14,369 bases of DNA, from assembly GCA_943357275.1 (NCBI GenBank), contig CALRGL010000018.1, positions 1-14,369 of the forward strand, in the 5' to 3' direction. Below the pieces are notes generated by a model that was not told the DNA's origin, did no database searches, and saw only the letters and a program-made list of their open reading frames with translations. Within the stretch, counting starts at the first letter, position 1; the number at the start of each line of letters is the position of its first letter. The position numbers were made by a program, and so were the translations under genes. Positions 1-8,962 of the stretch are shown here, in pieces. Origin of the DNA: Candidatus Uhrbacteria bacterium RIFOXYB12_FULL_58_10 (lineage in GTDB: Bacteria; Patescibacteriota; Patescibacteriia; UBA9934; GWF2-40-263).

Positions 1-9
1 GGACAACAA

Positions 10-627
10 ATGCTTGGCAAAGAAGATAAGGAAGAAACGAACGAACCACAACCTGAGCCGGAAAAACCCCAGATGAATCGAGGCGGAAATCTCAGATTAG
101 AAGGACAAAACGGAATGCAGATGAATGAAGATGTGGCTAAACGGGCAAAATCGGACGCTTCTTCCACACAACAAGGACAAACACAAAAAGAACCAGAAAA
201 AACCGAAGGACAAGATAGCAAAGAAGAAATGCTTCGCAAGACACGAGAAACACTTCTCGATGCGTTTCTCCAAACGGGATATACCACCAACATGACTATC
301 CTGATCAGTACGTTTGGAGCAGCCTTTCCTGTTGTTGCGATCCCTCTGCTTGGGATTCTCTTTATTACGTTCATCCAGGTGTTTGTTGGAAAGATGATCC
401 TCAAAAACAAAAGTAAGCTTATTCCAGGATCAAGCTATCACGGACTTACGGCTCCACTTAAAATTATCGATCCGTATGGGTTCTTAATCTACGCAAACGC
501 TATTCAAAAATTCATTGTCGTCACGCTTATTTTTCTCGTCGCCTTTGGAGTCATGGCCCTTTTCATTGCCATGATTCTTTCTCCCGCTCTTATTCTTACT
601 TGGGGCTTCAATGAACTCTTTGGCTAA
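10..627 (+). CDS. Hypothetical two-helix membrane protein, possibly 5'-truncated by the window edge
   Basis: I do not recognise the family. From the ATG at 10 the protein has 205 residues. Residues 1-80 are very hydrophilic and rich in Glu, Lys and Gln, probably disordered. Two hydrophobic stretches follow, about 94-123 and 166-197, separated by a basic, Gly/Ser-containing loop. The reading frame is open to the left edge (the three codons before the ATG are sense) and there is no Shine-Dalgarno site before the ATG, so the true start may lie outside the window. It heads a run of same-strand genes for envelope proteins. By neighbourhood it could be an accessory part of a type IV secretion-like or wall-remodelling machine, but that is inference only. 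An alternative is the C-terminal part of a larger polytopic protein. Confidence 0.7.
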   Translation: MLGKEDKEETNEPQPEPEKPQMNRGGNLRLEGQNGMQMNEDVAKRAKSDASSTQQGQTQKEPEKTEGQDSKEEMLRKTRETLLDAFLQTGYTTNMTILISTFGAAFPVVAIPLLGILFITFIQVFVGKMILKNKSKLIPGSSYHGLTAPLKIIDPYGFLIYANAIQKFIVVTLIFLVAFGVMALFIAMILSPALILTWGFNELFG

Positions 628-637
628 AAACATCTGT

Positions 638-1873
638 ATGTCCGAACGAACAAAAAAAATAATCGTCATTTCCCTGTTTCTTCTCTCTGTCTTTGGAATT
701 GCGTTTGCTTTGTATTGGACCTTCTTCCGTTTTGAAACAACACAGCCAACGCCAACCGTTGAACCAACACCAGATCAGACAGGAACAGGTGGTCTTCCAG
801 GAACAACCGGACAACGCTCCCCTGTGACAACACAGCCTGAAGAAGGTGTAACCAATCTTCCTTCCGCAAGCCCAACAGCCCAAGGTGGAGTGACGATCAC
901 CACAGGACTTTCCACAGGACCTGTTTACAATACCGCTATAAGCGATGACGGATCCTCGATGAATTACTATAGCAAGGGAGATAATCGTTTTTATCGCATC
1001 AACGACAAAGGTGAAGTAGAAGCTCTTTCAACAAAACAATTTCCAAACGTAGATACGGTTTCTTGGGATCGCGCCAGTGAAAAAGCAGTTATGGAATTCC
1101 CAGACGGATCAAATATTATTTACGATTTTGCAACAGAAACACAAGTTACACTTCCAAATCACTGGGAAGATTTTGAATTCTCTCCTGTTCAAGACGAGTT
1201 GATCGCAAAAAGCATGGGACTCGATCCAGACAATCGATGGCTTGTGACCGTAAACGCAGACGGATCAAACGCAAAAGCCTTTCAAGCTCTTGGAGACAAT
1301 GCTGACAAGGTTCAAGTAAATTGGTCACCGAATGATCAAGTTGTTGCGTTTGCAGATACATCAACAAGCTCGATCAGTGCGGACATTGATCGCAAGATGA
1401 TCTTTCCAATTGGAAAAAACAAAGAAAATTTCAAAGGACTTGTTGTAGAAGGGCTTAATTTTGAATCCAAATGGGCGCCTTCTGGAAAAAAGTTGCTTTA
1501 CTCGGTTTCAGGATCCTACAGCAACTATCGTCCACTGCTTTGGACCGTGGACGCTACCTCTACATCCATGGGGGAAAATCGAAAAAGTATCCAGTTGAAT
1601 ACCTATGTAGAAAAGTGTACTTGGTCGTCTTCTGTCGAAATTTTCTGTGCTGTTCCGAAAAACCTTCCTCCAAACGCTGGTCTTCAGCCAAGTTTGTATG
1701 AAACCACACCAGACAACTTGTATAAAACCAATATCGAAACAGGTCTTTCAACACTCGTTGCCACTCCACAGATCGACACAACCATGAAAGAACTGACTGT
1801 TTCAAAAGATGGCACAACTCTTTACTATAGAAACGCTCTGACAGATGAACTCGAAATGATCAAACTCAAATAA
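638..1873 (+). CDS. Membrane-anchored TolB/WD40-like beta-propeller protein
   Basis: The protein of 411 residues begins with a short basic stretch (MSERTKK) and one N-terminal helix at about 8-28, likely an uncleaved signal anchor. A Thr/Pro/Gly/Gln-rich linker runs to about residue 90. The rest is beta-rich with recurring blade-like segments of the TolB/WD40 type, each centred on motifs such as SWDR, FSP, NWSP and WAPSG, followed by strand-like residues. This predicts an extracytoplasmic propeller that binds other proteins, with no catalytic motif seen. An ATG at 611 in the same frame would add nine residues and overlap the upstream gene by 17 bases. I prefer 638 because MSERTKK plus helix is a normal signal-anchor start, but neither start has a Shine-Dalgarno site. 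The next gene starts two bases after the stop, so they are probably co-transcribed. Confidence 0.8.
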   Translation: MSERTKKIIVISLFLLSVFGIAFALYWTFFRFETTQPTPTVEPTPDQTGTGGLPGTTGQRSPVTTQPEEGVTNLPSASPTAQGGVTITTGLSTGPVYNTAISDDGSSMNYYSKGDNRFYRINDKGEVEALSTKQFPNVDTVSWDRASEKAVMEFPDGSNIIYDFATETQVTLPNHWEDFEFSPVQDELIAKSMGLDPDNRWLVTVNADGSNAKAFQALGDNADKVQVNWSPNDQVVAFADTSTSSISADIDRKMIFPIGKNKENFKGLVVEGLNFESKWAPSGKKLLYSVSGSYSNYRPLLWTVDATSTSMGENRKSIQLNTYVEKCTWSSSVEIFCAVPKNLPPNAGLQPSLYETTPDNLYKTNIETGLSTLVATPQIDTTMKELTVSKDGTTLYYRNALTDELEMIKLK

Positions 1874-1875
1874 GT

Positions 1876-2517
1876 ATGAAAAATTCTTTCTTGGCACTTA
1901 TTTCAATGGGATTCATTTCTGTCATCATCTTTGTGCTGTTTTTTTTCAACACTCAACCCATCAAACTTCCAACCTTTGATCCATCCAAACAAGAAACGCT
2001 TGATCAACCTGTGATCACGTTTATCAATCCTTCCAAGGGTCCAGCAGAAGCAAAGGTAACCATTGTTGAATACGGTGATTTTCAATGTGATACCTGTGCA
2101 CAAATGGCAGAATCTCTTGAAACCGTTCAACAAGCATTTCCAAATGATCTTCGTATCGTCTGGAAAAATTATCCAAACGAATCTCTCCATCCAGAATCCA
2201 CCCCCTCGGCCATTGCCGCTCTGTGCGCAGAACGACAAGGAAAATTTTGGGAATATCACGATGCATTGTTTGCTCTTGAAACAAACCTAAACGCAACGGC
2301 CTATCCAGAGATTGCCAAAGCTCTCGAACTTGATACACAACGCTTTAACGACTGCATCAAAGCACAAGACACCCTTGGAGTCGTCCAAAAAGACTTTGAG
2401 GAAGCGCGTGCTTTAAATCTTTCTGCCACACCGGTGATCTTTATCGATAAAGAAGTTTTTGTTGGTTACATCAAACCCGAAGAACTAACATCCATTGTAA
2501 AAGCTCATTTAGAATAA
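1876..2517 (+). CDS. Membrane-anchored DsbA-family thiol-disulfide oxidoreductase
   Basis: This 213-residue protein has an N-terminal helix at about 5-25 that anchors or exports it, then a thioredoxin-fold domain of the DsbA/BdbD type at about 55-213. The active site is C71-D-T-C74 after the strand VTIVEYGDFQ, and the cis-proline loop is T185-P186 in SATPVIF. The alpha-helical insertion between them carries a further Cys pair, C117 and C160, a common feature of BdbD-like relatives that may form a structural disulfide. The expected role is forming or shuffling disulfides in exported proteins outside the membrane. It starts two bases after the upstream stop and ends two bases before the start of a Cys-rich exported protein. 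The two Cys-rich proteins downstream are therefore the obvious candidate substrates (inference). No DsbB/VKOR partner is visible in the window. Confidence 0.93.
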   Translation: MKNSFLALISMGFISVIIFVLFFFNTQPIKLPTFDPSKQETLDQPVITFINPSKGPAEAKVTIVEYGDFQCDTCAQMAESLETVQQAFPNDLRIVWKNYPNESLHPESTPSAIAALCAERQGKFWEYHDALFALETNLNATAYPEIAKALELDTQRFNDCIKAQDTLGVVQKDFEEARALNLSATPVIFIDKEVFVGYIKPEELTSIVKAHLE

Positions 2518-2519
2518 GT

Positions 2520-3851
2520 ATGAACTCCCTCAAGAACAAAGCATTGATTTCCATCTTTTTTCTTCTTGGGGGTTCTTTTTTATTTCCCCCATCTGTTCAA
2601 GCAGGAACCTGTGTTTGTTATTTTGGGACCCTGTTTGGAACGGATAGCTGTGCTCCATACGCAACAGATACAGAAGATCAGTGTGATGACCTTTGTCACA
2701 CAACCTATGAAAACAATCATCGTACCTTTGATTATGATGACGTAAATGCAGATGCAGATTTACTTCTTGAATGCCAAGAAGCAGCGTCAGCAGCTGCACA
2801 GGCTCGTGCTGACGAAGAACAAGCAGGAACAACTAATCTTCAAAACGTCGTCGCTCTTGAAACCCTGACCCCTGAACTCAATGTTCCTATTCCTGGTCTT
2901 GTCTTCTCCCCTGTTTCCGTTGCAGGCGACGTTGTAAGAACGGGATATATTGGCGATTACATTTCTGGTCTCTATGCCTATTTGATTACTGCCGCAACGG
3001 TTATTGCCATCGTGATGTTTATGATCGCTGGATTGCAATATTCGTTTGGAGCTGTCTCTCAACCACAGCTCGCGAGTGCAAAAAAACGCATGGTGAACGC
3101 ACTCACCGGACTCATTCTCCTGCTTGGATCCGTCATCATCTTGGAACAAGTGAATCCGCAACTTGTGAGTCCAAAACCAATTGGACTGACCACAATCAGT
3201 CCACATGACGTTATCGCAAATAGTGCTAATGAACCCTCTCCTTCCAAAACACCTCCTCCTCCCTATTCTTGCAGAGGCGGAAATAAACCTTCGGAGTATC
3301 AAGGTCTTGGAATCATGAACACGACTCTTGATAACTACGGATGTGGTCAGCGCGACCTAAAAAAAGTTAAATTTATTGTCTTGCATGAAGGTTCGTGGGG
3401 TGGTGACACCATAAACACCCTCGAAGGAAGAGGTCTTTCAACGCACTATGTGATTCGACAAAGTGGTGAGATTGTACAGACCATGGATATCCATAAAAAT
3501 GCTTATCACGCTGGTGCCATCAATGGCGTTTCTGTTGGTATCGATTTGGAACTTCCAAAAAACTGTCGCTGTGGTGATACTTGGGGATCGTGTGTAAAAT
3601 CCGCGTCGAACTGTACCTACACGCAAGAAGAATATGCCTCGATTCGAGATGTAATCAGTCTTGTCACGTCAAAAACAGGCGTTACGTTAGACGACGATCA
3701 TATCGTTGGTCATTGCAACATTGGTGGACATGGAGATCCAAGAAATTTTGATTGGAGTCAACTTTCTTTAAGTACAGAAGCCCACCGAAAAGAACCGAAA
3801 TCAGGAAACTGCACACGTATCGACTGGGAAAAAATGGTTGCGGGAAAATAA
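2520..3851 (+). CDS. Exported T4SS-pilin-like protein fused to an N-acetylmuramoyl-L-alanine amidase
   Basis: The 443-residue protein has a signal peptide (about 1-28, ending VQA), a Cys-rich segment (about 30-90; C31, C33, C44, C55, C59, C85) and a two-helix unit of the VirB2/T4SS-pilin type, with helices at about 152-178 and 192-212 joined by a basic loop (SAKKR). A Pro-rich linker at about 240-250 leads to an amidase_2/PGRP zinc amidase domain at about 283-415. Probable zinc ligands are H289 in IVLHEG, H398 in IVGHCN and D406 in GDPR, the usual His/His/Asp pattern, and the family's central AYHAG motif is present. It should cut the bond between the glycan strand and the stem peptide outside the membrane. 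The pilin-hydrolase fusion is unusual and the next gene repeats the architecture with a different enzyme. The ATG lies two bases after the upstream stop. Confidence 0.88.
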   Translation: MNSLKNKALISIFFLLGGSFLFPPSVQAGTCVCYFGTLFGTDSCAPYATDTEDQCDDLCHTTYENNHRTFDYDDVNADADLLLECQEAASAAAQARADEEQAGTTNLQNVVALETLTPELNVPIPGLVFSPVSVAGDVVRTGYIGDYISGLYAYLITAATVIAIVMFMIAGLQYSFGAVSQPQLASAKKRMVNALTGLILLLGSVIILEQVNPQLVSPKPIGLTTISPHDVIANSANEPSPSKTPPPPYSCRGGNKPSEYQGLGIMNTTLDNYGCGQRDLKKVKFIVLHEGSWGGDTINTLEGRGLSTHYVIRQSGEIVQTMDIHKNAYHAGAINGVSVGIDLELPKNCRCGDTWGSCVKSASNCTYTQEEYASIRDVISLVTSKTGVTLDDDHIVGHCNIGGHGDPRNFDWSQLSLSTEAHRKEPKSGNCTRIDWEKMVAGK

Positions 3852-3860
3852 TCTTTGTAC

Positions 3861-5252
3861 ATGAAAACGTATCAATACTCTCTCTTGTCCTTACTTACCG
3901 TCCTTGGAATAGGACTGACCCCTTTGATTTCACAAGCGGTGACCTGTGCTTGTTATTACGCGGAACAAAATTCCTGCCAAGAGGTTTATGTTCCTTCAAA
4001 CGCTACAAGTGCCATGTGTGACAAAGCTTGTAAGGACCAGTTTTCAACCAGTTACAAATCATCAGAATTTGATGGATCTGGTGCCTATGGAGAACAAAGT
4101 TTTGTTTCAACCAAATGTGACAATGCCCAACTAGCCGCCTATGCATCTGTTGAAAAAACCGTGATTCCAGATACAAAAGGTTCAGAAATTAAATTTGTTA
4201 AACCTACGCTTAGCATCGACATCCCAACCGTCTCGTTTTCTGCTCCTGTTGGAAGAGGAGACTTTATTGAATCCAGCAACATTAGCGAATATATCAGTGG
4301 TGTCTATCAATATCTCATGGCTATCTCAGTAGTCATCGCTATTGTCATGGTCATGATCGGTGGACTCCAGTATTCCGTTGGAGGAATCAATAGTGGACAA
4401 ATCGAAAAAGGAAAAACTCGTATCAAGAATGGAATGATTGGGCTCGTGCTCTTATTTTCCACGTACATGATCATGTATCTGATTAATCCGGAGCTATTAA
4501 GGGGTGACGTTATTCAACTGGAAAATGTAGACATGGTGGATCTTCCAGCTCTCCATGATCCTGGAGACGTTATGATGGATGGAGGAGGAGAAGAGGGAGC
4601 AGGAGGAGGGGCGATTAGTGGAACGAAACTATGTTCAAGTCCTTCTGATTGTGAACAATGGTGTCTAAAAAATCCCGATCCAAATCTTTGGCCAACACGC
4701 AATGATAAAACGATCGATCCTTCTCAAACAGGTCTCATTCCAACGGTTACAGGACTTACCACTTCACACGGAAAACGCGTACGAGGCACACCAGAACTTA
4801 TTGCCGCACTTAAACTTGCCGGTGAAGCTGCTGTAAAAAAAGATTCTGATTATATGATCTATGCTTCGAGTGGATTTCGCCCACTCAGAGATCAGATTGA
4901 ACTCGTATGTAGTCGCATTCGTGTTCCAAATCCAGATCCAATTAAACAAGCCGCTAGAATCGCCGCGATCGGAAAAGCCGTTGCCTACCCAGGTGGATCT
5001 AATCACGGATCAGGAATCGCGATCGATCTTTATCTAATGGAAAAAAGCGAAAAAATCTCCACAGACAGTTTTAACACACGAGAACAAAATGATCCAAAGT
5101 GGAAAGAGGGATCCAAAATCTTAGCGGAAATTATGGGAGAGGCAGGATTTGTTCGCTACGGTGCTGAACAATGGCACTTTGAACTGGAGAGCAAAGCAGG
5201 AAAAAACTGTCGTTGCAAAGGTTCTGCTTGCCCCTTCCCTGCTTCGTGTTAA
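3861..5252 (+). CDS. Exported T4SS-pilin-like protein fused to a VanY-type D-Ala-D-Ala carboxypeptidase
   Basis: Counting from the ATG at 3861, the protein has 463 residues. It has a signal peptide (about 1-26, ending SQA), a Cys-rich segment (TCACYY onward, C29, C31, C39, C53, C57, C86), a two-helix T4SS-pilin-like unit with helices at about 147-170 and 190-208, and a Gly/Glu linker at about 240-250. The C-terminal domain (about 290-445) is a VanY/peptidase M15B carboxypeptidase with the zinc motif SNHGSGIAID (H382, D389), E436-Q-W-H439 and the substrate-site motif SGFRPLRDQ. It should trim D-Ala from peptidoglycan stem peptides. It is a paralogue of the upstream protein over the N-terminal half only. 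A TTG six bases upstream in frame is less likely because the signal peptide begins naturally at MKTYQ. It ends with another Cys cluster. Confidence 0.88.
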   Translation: MKTYQYSLLSLLTVLGIGLTPLISQAVTCACYYAEQNSCQEVYVPSNATSAMCDKACKDQFSTSYKSSEFDGSGAYGEQSFVSTKCDNAQLAAYASVEKTVIPDTKGSEIKFVKPTLSIDIPTVSFSAPVGRGDFIESSNISEYISGVYQYLMAISVVIAIVMVMIGGLQYSVGGINSGQIEKGKTRIKNGMIGLVLLFSTYMIMYLINPELLRGDVIQLENVDMVDLPALHDPGDVMMDGGGEEGAGGGAISGTKLCSSPSDCEQWCLKNPDPNLWPTRNDKTIDPSQTGLIPTVTGLTTSHGKRVRGTPELIAALKLAGEAAVKKDSDYMIYASSGFRPLRDQIELVCSRIRVPNPDPIKQAARIAAIGKAVAYPGGSNHGSGIAIDLYLMEKSEKISTDSFNTREQNDPKWKEGSKILAEIMGEAGFVRYGAEQWHFELESKAGKNCRCKGSACPFPASC

Positions 5253-5264
5253 ACTCATCTGACT

Positions 5265-6554
5265 ATGTTTATCTGTTCACATTGTGACGCACAATCCCCA
5301 AAGTGGTCTGGCCGATGCTTGGTCTGCGACAAATGGGGTACGATTCAAGAAGAAGCGGAGACGGCCAAAGGGTCGTCTCTTGTCGTTGCAAAATCCGTTG
5401 CACCAGCTGTGAGTGTTTCGCTCAAAGATCGTTCCGCTCAAAACGAACTTGAACGCATGGAAACTCGCGATCCTGAAATGGATCGTGTGCTTGGTGGTGG
5501 AATTGTGAAAGGTTCGGTTTTGCTTGTCTCAGGTGAACCAGGCATCGGAAAGTCTACGCTGATTGCACAAATGACTTCTACGATCTCACCAAATAAAGCG
5601 TTATATATTTCTGGAGAGGAATCTGCTGGGCAACTGAAGGCACGTTTTGATCGACTCAAATGCAACATGGATCATGTTCGGTATCTTGAAATCAAACCGG
5701 TTGAAACGTTAGTTGCTACAATTGAAAAAGAGAAACCGGATTTAGTGGTGATCGATTCGATTCAAACCGTGAGCGCATCTTCCATTGATGGTGGACCAGG
5801 AACACCGACAACTGTTCGTTATGCCACTTCCCTTTTAATGGACTTGGCAAAGCGTACCGGTGTTTCGATTGTTCTGATCGGACAAGTTACAAAAGATGGA
5901 AACGTTGCTGGTCCAAAAACATTAGAACATCTTGTCGACGTTGTTTTATCTCTCGAAGGAGACTCAGCCCACGCTTACCGACTCCTCGTCGGCAAAAAAA
6001 ATCGGTTTGGGTCAACCGATGAAATTGGAGTGTTTGAAATGACTCAGCAAGGAATGAAACCAGTGGAAAATCCTTCGGAACGATTCTTGGAAGAGAGAGC
6101 AAACGTTCCTGGATCCGTCATCACAGCAACTGTTGAAGGCTCGCGAGTCTTCTTAATTGAAGTCCAAGCGCTTGTGGAAAAATCCGTGTACGGAATGCCA
6201 GTTCGTCGTGCGTCTGGGTTTGATCAAAATCGATTACAGATGCTGATCGCCATTCTTTCAAAACGTGCGGGAATTAAACTTGGTGAACAAGATATTTACT
6301 TAAACGTGATCGGTGGAATGAAACTGGTTGAACCAGCAAACGATCTCGCGGTCTGTGCTGCGATCGTAAGCGCCGCCACGAACAAACCTTGTTCATCTCC
6401 AACCGTCTTCTTTGGCGAAGTCGGACTCGGCGGAGAAATTCGTTCCGTTCCCCTTTCCGAAAAACGCGCACAAGAGGCAAAACGCATGGGAATGGAAACG
6501 GTAATCAATGTTAAAAAGATTAAGCAAATTGGGGATTTGAAAGCATTATTCTAA
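5265..6554 (+). CDS. radA: DNA repair protein RadA (Sms)
   Basis: This is a full-length RadA of 429 residues, a branch-migration ATPase in homologous recombination. An N-terminal C4 zinc finger (C4, C7, C18, C21, followed by DKWGT) leads into a RecA-like ATPase with Walker A GEPGIGKST at 90-98 and Walker B VVIDS at 161-165. The RadA-specific KNRFG motif is at 245-249. The C-terminal Lon-protease-like domain (about 280-429) contains the conserved GLGGEIR segment and, as in all RadA proteins, is structural rather than proteolytic. The gene starts 12 bases after the carboxypeptidase gene without a visible Shine-Dalgarno site, so it is probably the last gene of that transcription unit. Its last nine bases overlap the end of recG on the opposite strand. 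Confidence 0.98.
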   Translation: MFICSHCDAQSPKWSGRCLVCDKWGTIQEEAETAKGSSLVVAKSVAPAVSVSLKDRSAQNELERMETRDPEMDRVLGGGIVKGSVLLVSGEPGIGKSTLIAQMTSTISPNKALYISGEESAGQLKARFDRLKCNMDHVRYLEIKPVETLVATIEKEKPDLVVIDSIQTVSASSIDGGPGTPTTVRYATSLLMDLAKRTGVSIVLIGQVTKDGNVAGPKTLEHLVDVVLSLEGDSAHAYRLLVGKKNRFGSTDEIGVFEMTQQGMKPVENPSERFLEERANVPGSVITATVEGSRVFLIEVQALVEKSVYGMPVRRASGFDQNRLQMLIAILSKRAGIKLGEQDIYLNVIGGMKLVEPANDLAVCAAIVSAATNKPCSSPTVFFGEVGLGGEIRSVPLSEKRAQEAKRMGMETVINVKKIKQIGDLKALF

Positions 6555-8591
6555 ATGCACCGAATCATTCGCCTCCTGAATCATTTCTCGAATGAGTGGA
6601 TGCTGTTCCAATTTTTCATCCTGTTTCAAAAGCTCTGCGGCGTAGTCGCGGGCTTTTTTCATTAGATCGACGTCCGCCGGTGTTGCCAATTGGAAATCAG
6701 GAAAACCAGATTGGGAATCGCCAAACACATTTCCTGGTCCGCGGAATTGTAAATCTTTTTCCGCGAGTTCAAATCCGTTTGCGGTTGACTCGAGTGCCCT
6801 GAGTCGCTCAAGTGACGCTCCCATCACAGGACCTGGCAACAAATAACAATAGGACTGATGATCGGATCGACCCACACGACCTCTAAGCTGATGAAGTTGT
6901 GCGAGTCCAAATCGTTCCGCTCCGAGAATCACCATCACCGTTGCGTTTGGAATATCGACTCCGACTTCCACGACCGTTGTGGAAACCAAAACTTGAATCT
7001 CGCCTTTACGAAACTTCTCCATGATCGATTCTTTTTCATCGGTCTTTAATTTTCCATGCAAGAGTTCGATCGAACACGTATTAAGTGAGCCTTGTTTCAA
7101 TTCTTTTTTGGTTTGTACAACTGAAGCATTTCCCTCTGTATCCGACGGATCAATAAGCGGACACACCACAAACACTTGTCGACCTTCTCGAATCTGTTCC
7201 AGCACATGCTTCCACATCCCTTCACGATGTTCTTGTGACACAATCGCGGTTGCAACTTGCTTGCGCCCGGCAGGAAGTTCATCGAGAATCGAGAGGTCGA
7301 GATCGCCGTAAATCGTGAGAGCAAGCGATCGTGGAATTGGTGTCGCACTCATTGAGAGAAGATGCGGGGCTTGCAAACCTTGTTCACGTTCGAGCAAGGC
7401 GTGACGTTGTTTCACACCAAACCGATGTTGTTCGTCTACAATTACAAGAGCGAGATCGTTCATGGTAAACGATTCTTGCAAGAGCGTATGAGTTCCAACC
7501 ACACAAGCAACATCTCCATTTAGAATCTGGTCTTTTTTCACAGATTCGTTTCCGATACGAGCTCGTGACCGCGTGAGCAAACCAATCGTTTGGTTTGGTA
7601 AAAACCGTTGAAGAGCTTTCTGTTGTTGGTCGGCTAATAATTCTGTTGGTGCAAGATAGACAACGCGTTTTCCCTCTTCAAGCACACGACTCACGGCCAT
7701 CGCAGACACAACTGTTTTTCCCGAACCAACATCTCCTTCCAAAAGTCGGTTCATTGGATGTGGCTTGGCAAGATCCTGTACAACTTCCCAACAAGCTCGA
7801 CGCTGAGCTTGTGTGAGTTGAAATGGAAGTCGAGAAACAAATTCTTTGAGAGATTCCTCGTTGATGGGAATCGAGAAACACGAAGCTTTTTTCAGACCTC
7901 GTCGAATTTCCGCAAACAACAGTTGATGCAAAAACAACTCATTGAACTTGAGACGTTCAACAGCTCGGTTAAGTGATGAACGATCTTTAGGAGCATGTAC
8001 AGAAACAATCGCATCACAAAGATCAGGAAGCTTTTCTTGTACAAGAATCGAATCTGGAACCCAATCTGTAAGTTCATAAACACACAAGAGTGCGTTTCCA
8101 ATCGCATTTCTGATGCGTCCCATTGTCAGTGAACCAGAGAGACCGTACACGGGAATCAGTCGTCCCGTGACAGTATTCTCTCCCTCCTGTTCCCAAACAG
8201 GATTCATCATATTCAAACCAAACCGATTCTCAACACGACCCGCAAGCGAAATACGCGAACCAACGCGAATTTGTTTTGTGAGCCACGGTTGATTAAACCA
8301 AACCACTTTCAACTCCCCTGTTTCATCTGACACGATTGCTTCCACTAAAATTAACTTTCTATTTTTACTCGCCGGTCGTGCTTCGATCATGTTTACCTGA
8401 CAGGTAACCGTCACCACGTCATCCATCTGTAAGTCCACGATTTTCTTTCTAAGCGAAAAATCGTCGTAACGAAACGGGACATAAAATAAAAGATCACGCA
8501 CAGTGGCAATTCCAAGTGCTTTCAAATCCTTTTGAGCCACAGCCCCCACGCCTGGAAGTTCTTTAATTGAGGAGCTCAAATGAATAGCCAT
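6546..8591 (-). CDS. recG: ATP-dependent DNA helicase RecG
   Basis: This is a complete RecG of 681 residues, the helicase that remodels stalled replication forks and Holliday junctions. The N-terminal part (about 1-160) holds the helix-hairpin-helix-like ELPGVG segment and the OB-fold wedge domain. The helicase core has Walker A GDVGSGKT at 286-293, motif II DEQH at 386-389 (the normal RecG form), SAT at 415-417 and motif VI QLRGRVGR at 568-575. The C-terminal TRG-type region (about 600-640, GFELAEKDLQFRGPG) couples ATP use to DNA movement. There is no Shine-Dalgarno site. A possible minus-10 box TATGAT at 8605-8600 ends eight bases before the ATG, so the message could be nearly leaderless (weak). 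It converges with radA and overlaps it by nine bases. Confidence 0.98.
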   Translation of the reverse strand: MAIHLSSSIKELPGVGAVAQKDLKALGIATVRDLLFYVPFRYDDFSLRKKIVDLQMDDVVTVTCQVNMIEARPASKNRKLILVEAIVSDETGELKVVWFNQPWLTKQIRVGSRISLAGRVENRFGLNMMNPVWEQEGENTVTGRLIPVYGLSGSLTMGRIRNAIGNALLCVYELTDWVPDSILVQEKLPDLCDAIVSVHAPKDRSSLNRAVERLKFNELFLHQLLFAEIRRGLKKASCFSIPINEESLKEFVSRLPFQLTQAQRRACWEVVQDLAKPHPMNRLLEGDVGSGKTVVSAMAVSRVLEEGKRVVYLAPTELLADQQQKALQRFLPNQTIGLLTRSRARIGNESVKKDQILNGDVACVVGTHTLLQESFTMNDLALVIVDEQHRFGVKQRHALLEREQGLQAPHLLSMSATPIPRSLALTIYGDLDLSILDELPAGRKQVATAIVSQEHREGMWKHVLEQIREGRQVFVVCPLIDPSDTEGNASVVQTKKELKQGSLNTCSIELLHGKLKTDEKESIMEKFRKGEIQVLVSTTVVEVGVDIPNATVMVILGAERFGLAQLHQLRGRVGRSDHQSYCYLLPGPVMGASLERLRALESTANGFELAEKDLQFRGPGNVFGDSQSGFPDFQLATPADVDLMKKARDYAAELLKQDEKLEQHPLIREMIQEANDSVHLE

Positions 8592-8634
8592 ATGGGTGCA
8601 TCATAAACGTTCGGTTGAAAAAGAAAAAGCCCAC

Positions 8635-8651
8635 TTGCAGACGATCTGCAA
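8635..8651 (-). terminator. Possible weak intrinsic terminator after the small membrane protein gene
   Basis: A perfect 7-bp stem (TTGCAGA, loop of three, TCTGCAA) lies 20 bases past the stop of the small membrane protein gene. It is followed on the - strand by GTGGGC and then two runs of five Ts. The six bases between stem and T tract make it a poor fit to a standard terminator. Confidence 0.4.
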
Positions 8652-8671
8652 ACGGACCAGGGGTGAATGAA

Positions 8672-8932
8672 TTATCGTTGATCGTAGAGTTCGGACTGTC
8701 TGAGCGGATCAAACGGCTCACGAGCAAGCGCATTGGCTTCTTCACGCCATCGCTGTTGTTCGGCAATACGATAACGTTGCATCTCTTCAAGAGCATCCAT
8801 TTCTTTTCGATGCGATTCTCTTGTGAGATACATGATGAGCATGGGAATACCGATGATAACCAACCAGAGCAGGAAAAGTCCACCAACCAACATTCCCAGA
8901 AAGCACAAAACCTCATAGGTAGCATGACTCAC
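8672..8932 (-). CDS. Small membrane protein with a coiled-coil tail
   Basis: I do not recognise the family. I place the start at the GTG at 8932 because AAGGAG lies seven bases upstream, a textbook Shine-Dalgarno site. An in-frame TTG at 8950 would put that site inside the gene. The product has 86 residues: a hydrophobic N-terminal stretch (about 7-36) that fits one long or two short membrane helices, then a highly charged helical tail (about 37-86) rich in Glu, Arg and Gln, likely a coiled coil facing the cytoplasm. It has its own candidate promoter upstream and a possible terminator downstream, so it is probably transcribed separately from recG. A competing + strand open frame covers the same region but shows no membrane or domain pattern. 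Confidence 0.72.
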   Translation of the reverse strand: MSHATYEVLCFLGMLVGGLFLLWLVIIGIPMLIMYLTRESHRKEMDALEEMQRYRIAEQQRWREEANALAREPFDPLRQSELYDQR

Positions 8933-8939
8933 GTTCAAA

Positions 8940-8945
8940 CTCCTT
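8940..8945 (-). promoter_or_regulatory. Shine-Dalgarno site AAGGAG that fixes a GTG start
   Basis: AAGGAG on the - strand sits seven bases before the GTG at 8932. It is the only strong Shine-Dalgarno site I see at a gene start in the window, where most starts have none. Confidence 0.75.
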
Positions 8946-8962
8946 CTCAAGTGATCTGTGAA

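Noticed and set aside
6546..6554. Nine-base overlap of radA and recG as a possible antisense regulator
   Set aside because: Short tail-to-tail overlaps are common in compact genomes and nothing else in the sequence suggests regulation.
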